A DNA stretch of 64,000 bases from Alcaligenes endophyticus (GTDB lineage Bacteria; Pseudomonadota; Gammaproteobacteria; Burkholderiales; Burkholderiaceae_B): positions 1-64,000 of the forward strand of contig NZ_JAPKND010000011.1 in assembly GCF_026344035.1 (NCBI RefSeq), written 5' to 3'. Positions 47,510-57,853 of this stretch are shown here, piece after piece. The notes beneath the pieces are model-generated. The model did not search any database and was not told the DNA's origin. It saw nothing but the letters and a program-made list of their open reading frames with translations. Within the stretch, counting starts at the first letter, position 1. Each line of letters starts with the position of its first letter. Both the position numbers and the translations under genes were made by a program.

Positions 47510-48322
47510 ATGGATACCTTACATATCATTTATTTGCTCGTTTTAGGCACAGGGATAGGACTGGCAGCGGGCTTGCTAGGGGTAGGGGGCGGTATGATTC
47601 TTGTCCCGTTTTTAACCCTGTTGCTGCCGGGCTTCGGTGTGCCTACGCATTTGGTGGTGCATGCTGCTATTGCCACGTCTATGGGCACGATTTTATTTAC
47701 TTCTTTATCCAGTATGCGCGCCCACCAAAAGCGCGGTGCTATTCGCTGGGATATTGTGCGTGTCATTGTGCCAGGGATACTCGTAGGGGGGCTATTTTCC
47801 GGTGGAGCTGTATTTGCCGCCATATCCTCGCTCATGTTGGCGACGGTGTTTTCGGTCTTCGTGTTGTACACCGCTTACTCTATGTTTTGGGGTAAGCCGC
47901 CTCAGGTCGGACGCACTATGCCTGGACCAGTCGGTACTGCTGGGATGGGGGTGGTAATAGGCTTTGTCTCGGGCTTGCTGGGGGCTGGAGGCGGGTTTTT
48001 ATCTATACCTTTTATGGTGCGTGGCAATATAGATATGCGAAAGGCGGTCGCTACGTCGGCGGCTTTGGGTTTCTTTATCGCTATTGCAAACAGTGTGGGC
48101 TATGTATATTCGGGGTTTGAACAAGTACAACAAGAGCCAGGCATGTTGGGATATATTTATTGGCCAGCTTTGGTGTTTGTATCAGTTACTAGTATTTTAA
48201 CTGCGCCCTTGGGTGCAAGCTTAGCGCATCGTCTGCCTCAGAAAGTGTTAAAGCGTATTTTTGGAATGCTGTTGCTATGCATCGCCGTATACATGCAGTA
48301 TACGGCTTACACATTAGGATAA
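47510..48322 (+). CDS. TSUP (TauE/SafE) family membrane exporter
   Basis: 270 residues, about eight helices. Both repeats carry the family motif: GLLGVGGGMILVPFLTLLLP (residues 20-40) and GLLGAGGGFLSIPFMV (about 155-170). TSUP proteins export sulfite, sulfoacetate or similar anions. The true start is the ATG at 47510, 6 bases after mnmA; the frame also runs 27 codons back into mnmA. Nearness to the sulfur-transfer enzyme may be chance. Followed by a 15-bp terminator. Confidence 0.87.
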   Translation: MDTLHIIYLLVLGTGIGLAAGLLGVGGGMILVPFLTLLLPGFGVPTHLVVHAAIATSMGTILFTSLSSMRAHQKRGAIRWDIVRVIVPGILVGGLFSGGAVFAAISSLMLATVFSVFVLYTAYSMFWGKPPQVGRTMPGPVGTAGMGVVIGFVSGLLGAGGGFLSIPFMVRGNIDMRKAVATSAALGFFIAIANSVGYVYSGFEQVQQEPGMLGYIYWPALVFVSVTSILTAPLGASLAHRLPQKVLKRIFGMLLLCIAVYMQYTAYTLG

Positions 48323-48362
48323 TACTGTTTGGTTTTACACTTACTTATAATTATCAAAATAG

Positions 48363-48402
48363 AAAAGGCCGGCCTGTAACTACACACAGGCCGGCCTTTT
48401 TT
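48363..48402. terminator. Strong bidirectional terminator between TSUP and GST genes
   Basis: A 15-bp perfect stem: AAAAGGCCGGCCTGT (48363-48377) with ACAGGCCGGCCTTTT (48386-48400), 8-base loop, more T after. Each arm contains the 8-base palindrome GGCCGGCC. Confidence 0.93.
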
Positions 48403-48422
48403 GTCGCTATAACACCCTATAT

Positions 48423-49040
48423 TTAAGGGGTAATGACAGCTAAAGTACTGGCAAAAGAGGGGCGAGCTTGGAGTTTTTCGTCTAAGCGTTGGAGGTTGCC
48501 ATACTGAGCGCGCCAATTGATATCCCCGAAGCGCAAGTCTAGGTAGCCTAATGCACAACCTACGGCAATATCAGCTAAGCTGAGCGTGTTGCCCATGCAG
48601 AAAGCTTGCTCGCCTAAGGAGTTATTCATAGCCGCTAAGGCAGCATGAATTTTATCGTACTGACGATCAATCCAAGCTTGGTAGCGAAGCTCTTCAGGCC
48701 TGCGGTTGAGCTCGATGTTAATTGCTACGGCTGCGTCAAGTATGCCATCGGCAATAGCTTCCCAGCATTTGACGGCGGCACGGTCACGGCCGGATTGCGG
48801 AATAAGACGCCCTACAGGAGAAAGGGTGTCTAGGTATTCAACAATAACGCGTGAATCAAATAGACTACCTTGGTCATCCATAAGTAGACAGGGCACCTTA
48901 CCCAAGGGGTTGTGCTGAAGTATGGTGCTATCGGCTGTCCACACGTCCTCCAGACTAAACTCATAGTCGAGCTTTTTTTCTGCCATGACGACACGTACTT
49001 TGCGCACGTATGGACTGGTGAGGGAACCTAAAAGTTTCAT
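48423..49040 (-). CDS. Glutathione S-transferase-like protein
   Basis: 205 residues. N-terminal thioredoxin-like domain with KLLGSLTSPYVRKVRVVMAE and the glutathione-binding NPLGKVPCLLMDDQGSLFDSR; all-helical C-terminal domain. The Ser in TSPYVRK is the likely catalytic residue. This fits the YibF-type or beta/zeta-like bacterial GSTs; substrate unknown. Convergent with the TSUP gene across the strong terminator. Confidence 0.88.
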   Translation of the reverse strand: MKLLGSLTSPYVRKVRVVMAEKKLDYEFSLEDVWTADSTILQHNPLGKVPCLLMDDQGSLFDSRVIVEYLDTLSPVGRLIPQSGRDRAAVKCWEAIADGILDAAVAINIELNRRPEELRYQAWIDRQYDKIHAALAAMNNSLGEQAFCMGNTLSLADIAVGCALGYLDLRFGDINWRAQYGNLQRLDEKLQARPSFASTLAVITP

Positions 49041-49275
49041 TTGGAAAATCGGAAAGTTACAGGCTCAAAAAGTATAGCAGGATACGCAGGCCCCACAGAC
49101 TCAAGGGGCGGCAATCCTGTCTGCGAAAGGCTTATCCTTAAAAAGTGTGGTTTTAAAGCTTAATTTTCATTAAAAACCGTGCCTTAGCCAGACGTTTCGG
49201 TTATAGGGGGCAAGTGCAGCTTGCTGAGCTCCTGTTACAGTAGCTGCGGCGCGGTAGTACAAATGGAAGTGATAG

Positions 49276-50694
<1,419 letters not shown>

Positions 50695-50839
50695 TATTTT
50701 GTTTAACTGTAAAACAGGTCTTATTTCAAAGGCTTGTTTTATTCTCTTTAGAATTGTTTTAATGACAATTGCTAAGCCATGGTGTAAAACATGGCACGCC
50801 AGCCTAATTTTTATGGCAGGGGTCTACTTTGGAGTCATG

Positions 50840-51292
50840 ATGAAAAAACGTATACTTATTACAGCAATTAGTGCTGTTATGGTGGCCGTAGCCACTCCAG
50901 CGAGTGCACAATTTGCCAAGCCAGAACAAGCAATTAGTTATCGTCAGGCAAGTATGGCTTTAATTGGTTCTCACTTTGGTCGTATGGCTCCTGTAGCGAA
51001 AAAGGAAGTGCCCTTTGACGCGGCAGCCATCGCTGCAAACGTAGAGGTCTTATCTGTTTTAGCTCAATTGCCTTGGGCCGCCTTTGGTGCCGGCACAGAG
51101 GGTGGTGACACCAAGCCTGAGGCATGGAGTGATGCAGCAGGCTTCAAAAAAGATCAAGATGATTTTTTGGGTGCTATAGAGAAATTGCAAGTTGCTTCGA
51201 AGTCAGGGGATTTTGATGCGTTCCGTGTAGCGTTTGGCAATGTAGGTAAGTCCTGTAAAACGTGCCATGACGCGTACCGCAAAGAAAAGTAA
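50840..51292 (+). CDS. Cytochrome c' (class II cytochrome c)
   Basis: 150 residues with signal peptide MKKRILITAISAVMVAVATP, cleavage after ASA. Four-helix cytochrome with the haem motif at the extreme C-terminus, SCKTCHDAYRKEK, and AISYRQASMALIGSHFGRMA in helix 1. Periplasmic; relatives bind NO and CO and lessen nitrosative stress. Start: of two adjacent ATGs, 50840 has GGAG at the best distance (5 bases). The open frame upstream to 50699 is not needed. The cytochrome b561-type partner lies 4.3 kb away rather than adjacent. Confidence 0.92.
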   Translation: MKKRILITAISAVMVAVATPASAQFAKPEQAISYRQASMALIGSHFGRMAPVAKKEVPFDAAAIAANVEVLSVLAQLPWAAFGAGTEGGDTKPEAWSDAAGFKKDQDDFLGAIEKLQVASKSGDFDAFRVAFGNVGKSCKTCHDAYRKEK

Positions 51293-51354
51293 GGTTTTTA
51301 TTGCCTAGTCTGGATACGATATCTAGTGGGCTTTGTTTTGACAGCAGTAACGGT

Positions 51355-51392
51355 AAGGGTGCCGAGCATGAATGCGACGGCGCCCTTTTTTT
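51355..51392 (+). terminator. Rho-independent terminator after cytochrome c'
   Basis: AAGGGTGCCG (51355-51364) pairs with CGGCGCCCTT (51378-51387), 10 bp with one G-T, followed by a T-run. 62 bases after the stop. Confidence 0.85.
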
Positions 51393-51520
51393 GCTGAAAA
51401 GTAGGTGATAGCTTAGGCTTTTGTATTAGTTACTGTTTGTCCTTGCTCTGTTGGTCGAATAGTAGTCAAAGTAGTGCAAGTTCTTGTATATCAGTCGCTT
51501 AGCGATATGAGTTGCCAGGG

Positions 51521-51553
51521 TTTTCCCGAGTTATGCACAGAAATTGTGGGTAA
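51521..51553. repeat. DnaA-box-like triplet, copy 1
   Basis: Three 9-mers: TTTTCCCGA (51521-51529), TTATGCACA (51531-51539, fits the DnaA consensus TTWTNCACA) and, inverted, TTACCCACA (51545-51553). The core GAGTTATGCACAGAA matches copy 2 at 55,533 except for one base. Confidence 0.55.
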
Positions 51554-51685
51554 GTTGAAGTGCTCTTTCGCTTATTTTTATACATCTGATCGGATCTTGC
51601 ATAGGGTTTCATTCTGGTAACTGGTGCTAAGCACCTGCTTGTGCTTAACTTGGGGCTATTAACGAACAGCTTTTAGGAAGCGTAG

Positions 51686-53329
51686 ATGCTAGCGAATACC
51701 TTATTGGCTTTGCGTGATCACGCCCGCTTGCGGGCCATTGGATTGGTAGTGGTCCGCTTTGGTGTTGAGGATATTATCGAACGCTTAGGATTAGGAGATG
51801 TTTTACCGACTAAGCGTAGCGCCTCAACACTGGATTCTTCCCATGCGCCAGAACGGCTTCGACATGCTTTAGAGGCGTTAGGGCCTTGTTTTGTAAAACT
51901 AGGCCAAATTCTAGCGACGCGTGCCGACTTGCTTGGTCCTGCTTGGACCCAAGAGCTAAGCAAACTACAGGATGCTGTGAGCACTTTACCTTGGGAGCCT
52001 ATGCAAGAGGTATTGCATGAGGCGTTAGGGCCACGGTGGCGCGACAATTTTCGCTCCTTCACAGAGGAACCAATAGCAGCGGCCTCGATGGCACAGGTCT
52101 ACCGTGCTGTGCTTGTTTCTGGTGAGGAGGTCATAGTAAAGGTTCAAAGGCCCGGGCTAAGGCTTACCATTAGCGCTGATTTGCGTTTATTGCATTTGCT
52201 TGCGCAGTTAATAGATGAGCGAGGTCTGTTTCCTTCATATCGTTTGCCTGCCATGGTAGCGGCATTAAGCGATGCTATGCTGGATGAGTTGGACTTTCGC
52301 TGTGAAGCCCATAATTGCTCCGCGGTGCGTGAGCATATGCAAGACTTTGAGTACGTGCACATTCCCCGCGTCTATATGGATTTATGCTCAGCGCAGGTGA
52401 TGGTGCAAGAGTTTATTCCAGGTGTGCCGGTTTCCGATATACAGCGATTGCAAGCGGCAGAGGCAAATGGTGTTGTGCTAGCAGAGCGAGGTGCACACGC
52501 TTTCTTGCATATGGTTTTGCAAAATGGGATCTACCATGCTGACCCGCACCCCGGAAACCTGATGGTATTGCCTGGTGATGAACTTGCCTTCATTGATTTT
52601 GGTTTAGTGGGGCTATTGGGCAAGCGTCGTCAGCAGCAATTATTAGTATTGCTGCGAGCGATTATTGAGGGTAGGGCTGAGGAGTTAAGTCTTTGCCTGA
52701 TGGAGTGGTCGGGGGCTGAGCAAATTGATTGGCGTCAGTTAGATGAAGGGGCCCAGCGATATGTAGCCAAGCAGGCTAGGGGTCGATTACTCATATCCAA
52801 AGCGTTAACTGACTTAATGGCCTTAGCCCGCGATCAGCAGATTATGCTGCCTGCTGATTTGGCTTTATTGTTTAAGGCATTGATGACGGCAGAAGGAGTT
52901 TTATTGCGCTTAAACCCTCAGTTTGATATTGCGCAGACAGTCGGCCCGCAGATTAAGCAGTCCCTACTACGCCAATATACGCCCGAGGTACTCGCTCAGG
53001 ATGCTCTGTCGTTTGCGATGGAGTCTAAACAGATTGCCTTAGATGCACCGCACTTATTGCGCATCATCATGCATCGTTTACGACAAGGAAAACTGGATGC
53101 TCGGATTGAAGTGATTGGCATAAAAAACTTGGGACGCTCACTAGAACTGGCAGCCACACGATTGGCTATCGCCATTGTGACGGCAGCATCGGTATTGGTG
53201 TTGGGCCCCGTCCTTATACGTACCGGGCCTGCTTGGTTAGGCTTATCTATTTTTGTCTGGCTAGGATTATTAGCAGCAATAGCAGGGCTGGTCACTGTAT
53301 TACGAGGGTTCTGGCGTAGGCGCAAATAA
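51686..53329 (+). CDS. ABC1/AarF/UbiB-family atypical kinase-like protein
   Basis: 547 residues. The family's KxGQ motif is FVKLGQILATRADLLG (about 70-85), the A-rich loop PIAAASMAQVYRA follows, and the catalytic parts are GIYHADPHPGNLMVL and FIDFGLVGLLGK. Two hydrophobic helices at the C-terminus (LAIAIVTAASVLVLGPVLI; LSIFVWLGLLAAIAGLV) match UbiB-like proteins. UbiB aids ubiquinone synthesis by an ATPase activity; this protein is of the wider AarF type and is not next to ubiE or ubiJ, so the ubiquinone role is unsure. Confidence 0.87.
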   Translation: MLANTLLALRDHARLRAIGLVVVRFGVEDIIERLGLGDVLPTKRSASTLDSSHAPERLRHALEALGPCFVKLGQILATRADLLGPAWTQELSKLQDAVSTLPWEPMQEVLHEALGPRWRDNFRSFTEEPIAAASMAQVYRAVLVSGEEVIVKVQRPGLRLTISADLRLLHLLAQLIDERGLFPSYRLPAMVAALSDAMLDELDFRCEAHNCSAVREHMQDFEYVHIPRVYMDLCSAQVMVQEFIPGVPVSDIQRLQAAEANGVVLAERGAHAFLHMVLQNGIYHADPHPGNLMVLPGDELAFIDFGLVGLLGKRRQQQLLVLLRAIIEGRAEELSLCLMEWSGAEQIDWRQLDEGAQRYVAKQARGRLLISKALTDLMALARDQQIMLPADLALLFKALMTAEGVLLRLNPQFDIAQTVGPQIKQSLLRQYTPEVLAQDALSFAMESKQIALDAPHLLRIIMHRLRQGKLDARIEVIGIKNLGRSLELAATRLAIAIVTAASVLVLGPVLIRTGPAWLGLSIFVWLGLLAAIAGLVTVLRGFWRRRK

Positions 53330-53384
53330 GCGTCTTACAATGTTTACTAATAATATTGAAGTTTGAATGACAGGAAAAGGCAGT

Positions 53385-54101
53385 ATGACTGGAGTATGGC
53401 GTTGCTTGGTGATAGAGGATGATGTAGAAACCAGGCGGTATATCGTTGCCGGGCTACTGGAGCAGGCCCACGATGTAGCGAGCTGTGAAGACGGGGTCAC
53501 TGGTCTGCAGCGTTCGTCTCAGGAGTCATGGGACGTCATAATCTTGGATCGCATGTTGCCTAATCAAATGGATGGATTGTCTATTCTGTCCACTTTAAGG
53601 GCGCAGAGTAATACGACGCCTGTATTAGTGCTGAGTGCTCTAAGTGACCTAGATGAGCGCGTGAAAGGGTTAAAGGCCGGAGGGGATGATTATCTCACTA
53701 AGCCCTTTGCTTTCTCTGAGCTCTATGCTCGTTTAGAAGCGCTAGTGCGGCGCAGCAAGAGCCTTGAGCAGACCTGCTTGCAGGTGGCGGATTTGCGTTT
53801 AGATCTTGGGTCTGGGAAAGTGCAAAGGGTGCAAAAAGATATCGTGTTGAAACCACGCGAGTTTCGATTATTGGCTTACTTGATGCGCAATGCGGACCAA
53901 ATAGTTACACGTAGCATGTTGCTAGAGGCGGTGTGGGATTATCACTTCGACCCCCAAACTAATGTGATTGATGTGCAGATTAGCCGCTTACGCAGCAAAG
54001 TTGATCACGGCTTTACAACGCCATTGATACATACCATACGCGGGGCTGGCTATATGTTGTCGGCCAACCCCGAGGCCGCGCAAGCGTCAACGGCCGAGTA
54101 G
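53385..54101 (+). CDS. OmpR/PhoB-family response regulator
   Basis: 238 residues. Receiver domain with acidic pocket EDD at 11-13, phospho-acceptor Asp55 (VIILDRMLPNQMDG), and Lys in DDYLTKPFAFSEL; winged-helix DNA-binding domain at about 135-230 (LKPREFRLLAYLMRNADQIV, TNVIDVQISRLRSKVD). The ATG at 53385 with AGGAAAAGG is preferred over the ATG six codons upstream. Followed 8 bases later by its kinase. Confidence 0.92.
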   Translation: MTGVWRCLVIEDDVETRRYIVAGLLEQAHDVASCEDGVTGLQRSSQESWDVIILDRMLPNQMDGLSILSTLRAQSNTTPVLVLSALSDLDERVKGLKAGGDDYLTKPFAFSELYARLEALVRRSKSLEQTCLQVADLRLDLGSGKVQRVQKDIVLKPREFRLLAYLMRNADQIVTRSMLLEAVWDYHFDPQTNVIDVQISRLRSKVDHGFTTPLIHTIRGAGYMLSANPEAAQASTAE

Positions 54102-54109
54102 GAGCGCGC

Positions 54110-55459
54110 GTGAAAGAATTGTGGCGCTCCATTTCATTTCGTCTGACACTTAACTACGGATTATTAGCCGTTTGCACAACCTTAGTTTTACTAAGTTTTG
54201 TTTTTTTACAGGTCATTCATGTTTTACACACACAGGCTTCACGGCATGTAGGCGCGACGGCACAGCGCTTGGTGCTGGAGTTTGAGCGTCGAGGGCGTGA
54301 AGGCCTGATAGAAAGCATAGAAATCGCCTTGTCTGATCATATCGATGCAGATAGAGAGATTTATCTGCTGGTCGACAGCAGCGGCACCAAGCTCGTGGGT
54401 AACCTAGAGCATGTCAGTCCGGTTTGGCCGCTTTGGGGAGAGCTTTCGGAAGTGCAGGTTGTGCGCGAAGGGGTTACCACGGTAGGGCGCTTGCGTATGC
54501 ATACACTGCCCGATGGGGCGACCTTGGTAGTGGGTTATGACATGCAGGAAATGAATGAGCTGAAACTGCTCATTGGTCAGGTCGGCTTGGCTGCTATTGT
54601 AGTGGCCGTTTTGTTGATTGCCTTTGGTACTTACGTATTCAGAACCGAATTGCAACTGCGTCTGTCCAATATTCGCGATACTGCCGTGCAGATTCGCTCA
54701 GGCCACTTAAAACAACGTATCCCGGTGGATAACTCCAACGACGAGTTCTCTCAATTAGCACGGGATATCAACTCCATGATGGATCGTATTCAAGATCTCA
54801 TGTTAGGGGTGCGCCATATCTCTGACACTATTGCTCATAACTTACGCACCCCCTTAACGCGAGTGTTGGGGTATCTACGTGATGCGCAGCGGGTAGGGCT
54901 CAGTCAAGAGGAAGTGTTGGCAACTCAGCAAAAAGCAATACGTGAAATAGAAAGTCTGAATCAGTTGTTTGCTAAGCTTTTGCAGATCTCTGAGGTAGAG
55001 GTGGGAGTACGCCGCCAAAGCTTTGATGAGGTTGATATGAGTCGTATTTGTAGCGATGTCATCGAGTTATATGACGCTGTCGTCGAGGAAAAAAACCTCA
55101 CGTTAGATATAGACTTAGGTAAGAGTTCGTGGGTGTCTGGCGATGCAGACTTATTAGCCAGTGCAGTGGCTAATTTACTAGATAATGCCATTAAGCACGC
55201 GCGCCATCATGTGACAGTGAGTGTGCAACAAACAAAGGCTATGACGGTTCGTGTAAGCATAGCGGATGACGGTGCTGGGGTACCCGAGGCTATGTATGGG
55301 CAGTTAGGCCAGCACTTTATGCGTCTAGATGAAAAAATGCCTGGGCATGGTTTAGGTTTAACCAGTGTATTAGCAATAGTGAAGTTGCATGGAGGAACGG
55401 TATCGTGGGAGGACAACTCCCCTGGATTACGCGTTTTACTCGACTTGCCGCTTCTTTAG
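54110..55459 (+). CDS. Sensor histidine kinase
   Basis: 449 residues. Two membrane helices (about 14-38 and 152-177) enclose a periplasmic sensor of some 110 residues; HAMP follows (about 178-230), then HisKA with the phospho-acceptor His243 in SDTIAHNLRTPLTR, the N-box LLDNAIKHA and G-boxes DDGAGV and HGLGLTSVLA. GTG start with GGAG 5 bases upstream. Signal unknown; the QseC/TctE-like architecture and the neighbouring cytochromes hint at an envelope or redox cue, but this is a guess. Confidence 0.92.
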   Translation: MKELWRSISFRLTLNYGLLAVCTTLVLLSFVFLQVIHVLHTQASRHVGATAQRLVLEFERRGREGLIESIEIALSDHIDADREIYLLVDSSGTKLVGNLEHVSPVWPLWGELSEVQVVREGVTTVGRLRMHTLPDGATLVVGYDMQEMNELKLLIGQVGLAAIVVAVLLIAFGTYVFRTELQLRLSNIRDTAVQIRSGHLKQRIPVDNSNDEFSQLARDINSMMDRIQDLMLGVRHISDTIAHNLRTPLTRVLGYLRDAQRVGLSQEEVLATQQKAIREIESLNQLFAKLLQISEVEVGVRRQSFDEVDMSRICSDVIELYDAVVEEKNLTLDIDLGKSSWVSGDADLLASAVANLLDNAIKHARHHVTVSVQQTKAMTVRVSIADDGAGVPEAMYGQLGQHFMRLDEKMPGHGLGLTSVLAIVKLHGGTVSWEDNSPGLRVLLDLPLL

Positions 55460-55532
55460 TAAAGAGGGGTTATTCGTAGCCAGTTTAGAAAGGTAGTAGT
55501 ATCTATGCGGTATAGACAGAATAGTCCCCTGA

Positions 55533-55567
55533 TTATCCCCAGAGTTGTGCACAGAATCTGGGGATAA
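55533..55567. repeat. DnaA-box-like triplet, copy 2 (perfect 11-bp inverted repeat)
   Basis: TTATCCCCAGA (55533-55543) and TCTGGGGATAA (55557-55567) are exact inverted repeats; between them is TTGTGCACA (55545-55553). Three DnaA-like 9-mers in forward, forward, reverse order, the last two spaced exactly as in copy 1 (14 bases start to start). The inverted repeat also allows a hairpin, 9 bases from the cytochrome b gene end. Confidence 0.6.
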
Positions 55568-55575
55568 CTCGACAC

Positions 55576-56271
55576 TTACATGAAGTCATCGAAGCTAGCC
55601 GTTGGCGCGAGTAGCGTTAAGCTATAGATAGCAGCCGCAATGAGCAAGGCAATAACAAGTGCGAGTAGACGGGACTTCCAGCCATCTTGACTGTCACGAG
55701 CAGATGATTGTGTGGGCCAGTCCATATTCCCTGTTACCATGCTTTTGGCTAATTTTTGACCAGCAAAGAGGCGGTAAGCAAGGATCGCAATAATATGTAA
55801 AGCCACAATGGCCAATAGTAGCCATTCATTACTTTTATGCAATCCTGTCAGTACTTTAGACCAATGTGGACTTAAGTAGGCTAAGGGGCCAGCAGTAAAA
55901 ATATCGTCGTTAGCAAACAAGCCTGAAAATGCCTGGAAGCCAATGAGCAACAGCATGACGTATACCGACCAAGCGCCTAGGGGATTGTGCCCAAGTGTGC
56001 GGGAATGATGTTGGCGTAGATATTCCCAACTTTTACGTAGACTAGGTGGAAATTGACTAAAACGGCTGTAATAACCACCCACCACGCCCCATATTAAGCG
56101 AAATATAATTAGGCCTGTAGCGAGCAATCCAAACCTTACATGCCAGTCCATCCATAGCCCGCCTAGTTTGATGGTCACAAAACTGCCTACAAAGCTCAAG
56201 ATTAACAAGGCATGAAATAGTCGTGTGGGTAAGTCCCAGACACGAACTGGGCGCATAGCAGAAGTGCTCAT
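55576..56271 (-). CDS. Cytochrome b561-type membrane protein
   Basis: 231 residues with an N-terminal VRVWDLPTRLFHALLILSFV (first haem His), helix 2 MDWHVRFGLLATGLIIFRLI, and helix 4 ending in LLLAIVALHIIAILAYRLF with its His, plus a final C-terminal helix (SRLLALVIALLIAAAIYSL). Four-helix di-haem b core as in Ni,Fe-hydrogenase-type cytochrome b. In related bacteria this gene often sits beside cytochrome c' and may donate electrons to it; here the two are 4.3 kb apart. Confidence 0.88.
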   Translation of the reverse strand: MSTSAMRPVRVWDLPTRLFHALLILSFVGSFVTIKLGGLWMDWHVRFGLLATGLIIFRLIWGVVGGYYSRFSQFPPSLRKSWEYLRQHHSRTLGHNPLGAWSVYVMLLLIGFQAFSGLFANDDIFTAGPLAYLSPHWSKVLTGLHKSNEWLLLAIVALHIIAILAYRLFAGQKLAKSMVTGNMDWPTQSSARDSQDGWKSRLLALVIALLIAAAIYSLTLLAPTASFDDFM

Positions 56272-56349
56272 ACATTTAACCTAATAAAAGTTCACTTGGG
56301 AGACATTATATAGGCTGTGTCTACGCAGATTAATACAGCTCAATCAGGC

Positions 56350-56859
56350 TTAGTCGCGTTGAGGGTTGCGGCGTGTGCGCAGCGAAATTTTTCCTTCCTT
56401 ATAGCGGTATTCATCGATAGAATCTTGCGCTTTGGTGCTAGGGGTTTGCACAATGAGTGTAGAGCCTCGGTGGCTGACACGAATTTTAGAATTACAAGAG
56501 CCAAAGGCGGGCGATAAATGATGCCCTTGCTGGCTAATGGTGAGCCAATGAAAGCTAATAGGGCAGTGCTCTACGCCGTTGTCGACAGAAATAAGTACCG
56601 ATTGGCTATCGCCTACTTGAAAGGCGTAGGGCATATTAATTAAGCCTTTGATCGTGGGCTCAATAATACGTGTGCCAAGGGACAACTGAGCGTCGTAAAT
56701 GTAATCGCTGGGAGTGACTTGCAAGTCCCCGAAAGGGGTTTGTAGGCTAAGCTGTGAAGGTATGCTAGGCCATGCTTGTGCTGCTGCCTTAGACGTAAAA
56801 GACAAGCAAAGCAATAACAAAGCAGAGGCTACAAGAGAGCAGCATTTTACAAAGGACAT
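56350..56859 (-). CDS. Exported protein of unknown function
   Basis: 169 residues with a signal peptide (MSFVKCCSLVASALLLLCLS, cleavage probably after AAAQA). The mature part is beta-rich, with two Cys (EHCPISFHW and FGSCNSKI) about 25 residues apart that could form a disulfide, and an Arg-rich C-terminus (LRTRRNPQRD). I recognise no family. It is minus strand, 78 bases upstream of the cytochrome b gene and could share its promoter. Codon use and signal peptide argue that it is real. Confidence 0.7.
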   Translation of the reverse strand: MSFVKCCSLVASALLLLCLSFTSKAAAQAWPSIPSQLSLQTPFGDLQVTPSDYIYDAQLSLGTRIIEPTIKGLINMPYAFQVGDSQSVLISVDNGVEHCPISFHWLTISQQGHHLSPAFGSCNSKIRVSHRGSTLIVQTPSTKAQDSIDEYRYKEGKISLRTRRNPQRD

Positions 56860-57075
56860 GATGAGTCAACTGATAAGCTAAAGCCTTGAAGCGACGGTAA
56901 TAGTTCTTTTGGATTTACCACGTAACACAAATTCTATTACATTTGAAGCACTTTGTCAGTTTTCTCAGGCCGCTAGTTAGGTTACTCAGCCTGCTCTTAT
57001 TGTTATATTATTGATTGTCCGGCGCCTTGTGCGTGTAACTTTTCGGACAGTTTATGCCTTGCTGCCGAGAGTATT

Positions 57076-57717
57076 ATGCTACCCCATACTGATTTGCCCT
57101 TGCCTAGTTTTTCCTCTACAACAACAGCCTTAGAGCATATTAGCTCTAGCCAATTACCTACTCCGTGGGCAGTATTTAAAATACATGTATTTATTGAGCC
57201 TGCTACTCAAAAAGAGCATGTGATGTTGACCCTAGGGGATGTGGCCGGTGAGGAGCCCATCTTGGCTCGTATCCACTCAGAGTGTCTAACGGGTGATGCT
57301 TTGTTTAGCCTGCGCTGTGATTGTGGTCCTCAGCTACAGCTCGCCCTAGAACGTATTGCCCAAGAAGGCAAAGGTGCGTTGCTCTATTTGCGGCAAGAAG
57401 GCCGCGGTATAGGCTTAGCCAATAAAATACGTGCCTATAAGTTGCAAGATGAAGGAGCTGATACAGTAGAGGCTAATGAGCGTTTGGGTTTTCCTGCCGA
57501 CATGCGTCGCTTTGATATGTGTAAGGACATGCTGGATTTTATGGGCATCAAGCGAGTTAGGCTCATGACGAATAATCCGCGTAAAGTCAAAACCTTAGAA
57601 GACATAGGTATTGAGGTCAGTGAGCGAATAGCGCATCAAATAGAAGATAATCCTTACAATAAAAACTATCTGAATACTAAACGTCTACGCTTAGGTCATA
57701 TGTTAGTGTCCGATTAG
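57076..57717 (+). CDS. ribA: GTP cyclohydrolase II
   Basis: 213 residues; first committed step of riboflavin synthesis. Zinc Cys are 70, 81 and 83 ([20 protein letters not shown]), with [18 protein letters not shown] and [20 protein letters not shown] typical of the family. Stand-alone form without a RibB domain. About 215 bases upstream are non-coding; I see no FMN (RFN) riboswitch consensus there, only a 6-bp hairpin TGTCCG/CGGACA (57017-57049). Confidence 0.94.
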   Translation: MLPHTDLPLPSFSSTTTALEHISSSQLPTPWAVFKIHVFIEPATQKEHVMLTLGDVAGEEPILARIHSECLTGDALFSLRCDCGPQLQLALERIAQEGKGALLYLRQEGRGIGLANKIRAYKLQDEGADTVEANERLGFPADMRRFDMCKDMLDFMGIKRVRLMTNNPRKVKTLEDIGIEVSERIAHQIEDNPYNKNYLNTKRLRLGHMLVSD

Positions 57718-57776
57718 ACATGCAGATGTTGGCGCTGGCGCAGTCTGGCGTACCATTCAAAAGTGAGTGAACAAAA

Positions 57777-57806
57777 ACGCCTGATGGCTGCATCAGGCGT
57801 CTTATT
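57777..57806 (+). terminator. Rho-independent terminator after ribA
   Basis: ACGCCTGATG (57777-57786) pairs perfectly with CATCAGGCGT (57791-57800), 4-base loop, then CTTATTTTT. It begins 60 bases after ribA; convergent azoR ends 48 bases further on. Confidence 0.85.
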
Positions 57807-57853
57807 TTTGGTTACCGCGATCAAGCTGCTCTAGGGCATATAATTGATGCGCC

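Larger units (their letters stand above)
51293..51685. other. 393-base non-coding region with terminator and DnaA-box-like triplet
   Basis: Contains the cytochrome c' terminator (51355-51392), the repeat at 51521-51553, and presumably the promoter of the kinase-like gene. No open frame of interest. Confidence 0.55.

Noticed and set aside
51521-51553. Replication origin at the DnaA-box-like triplet
   Set aside because: Only three weak boxes, no AT-rich unwinding element or dnaA/dnaN/gidA neighbourhood; reported only as a repeat.
56880-57075. FMN riboswitch upstream of ribA
   Set aside because: None of the conserved RFN-element blocks are present; only a short hairpin is seen.
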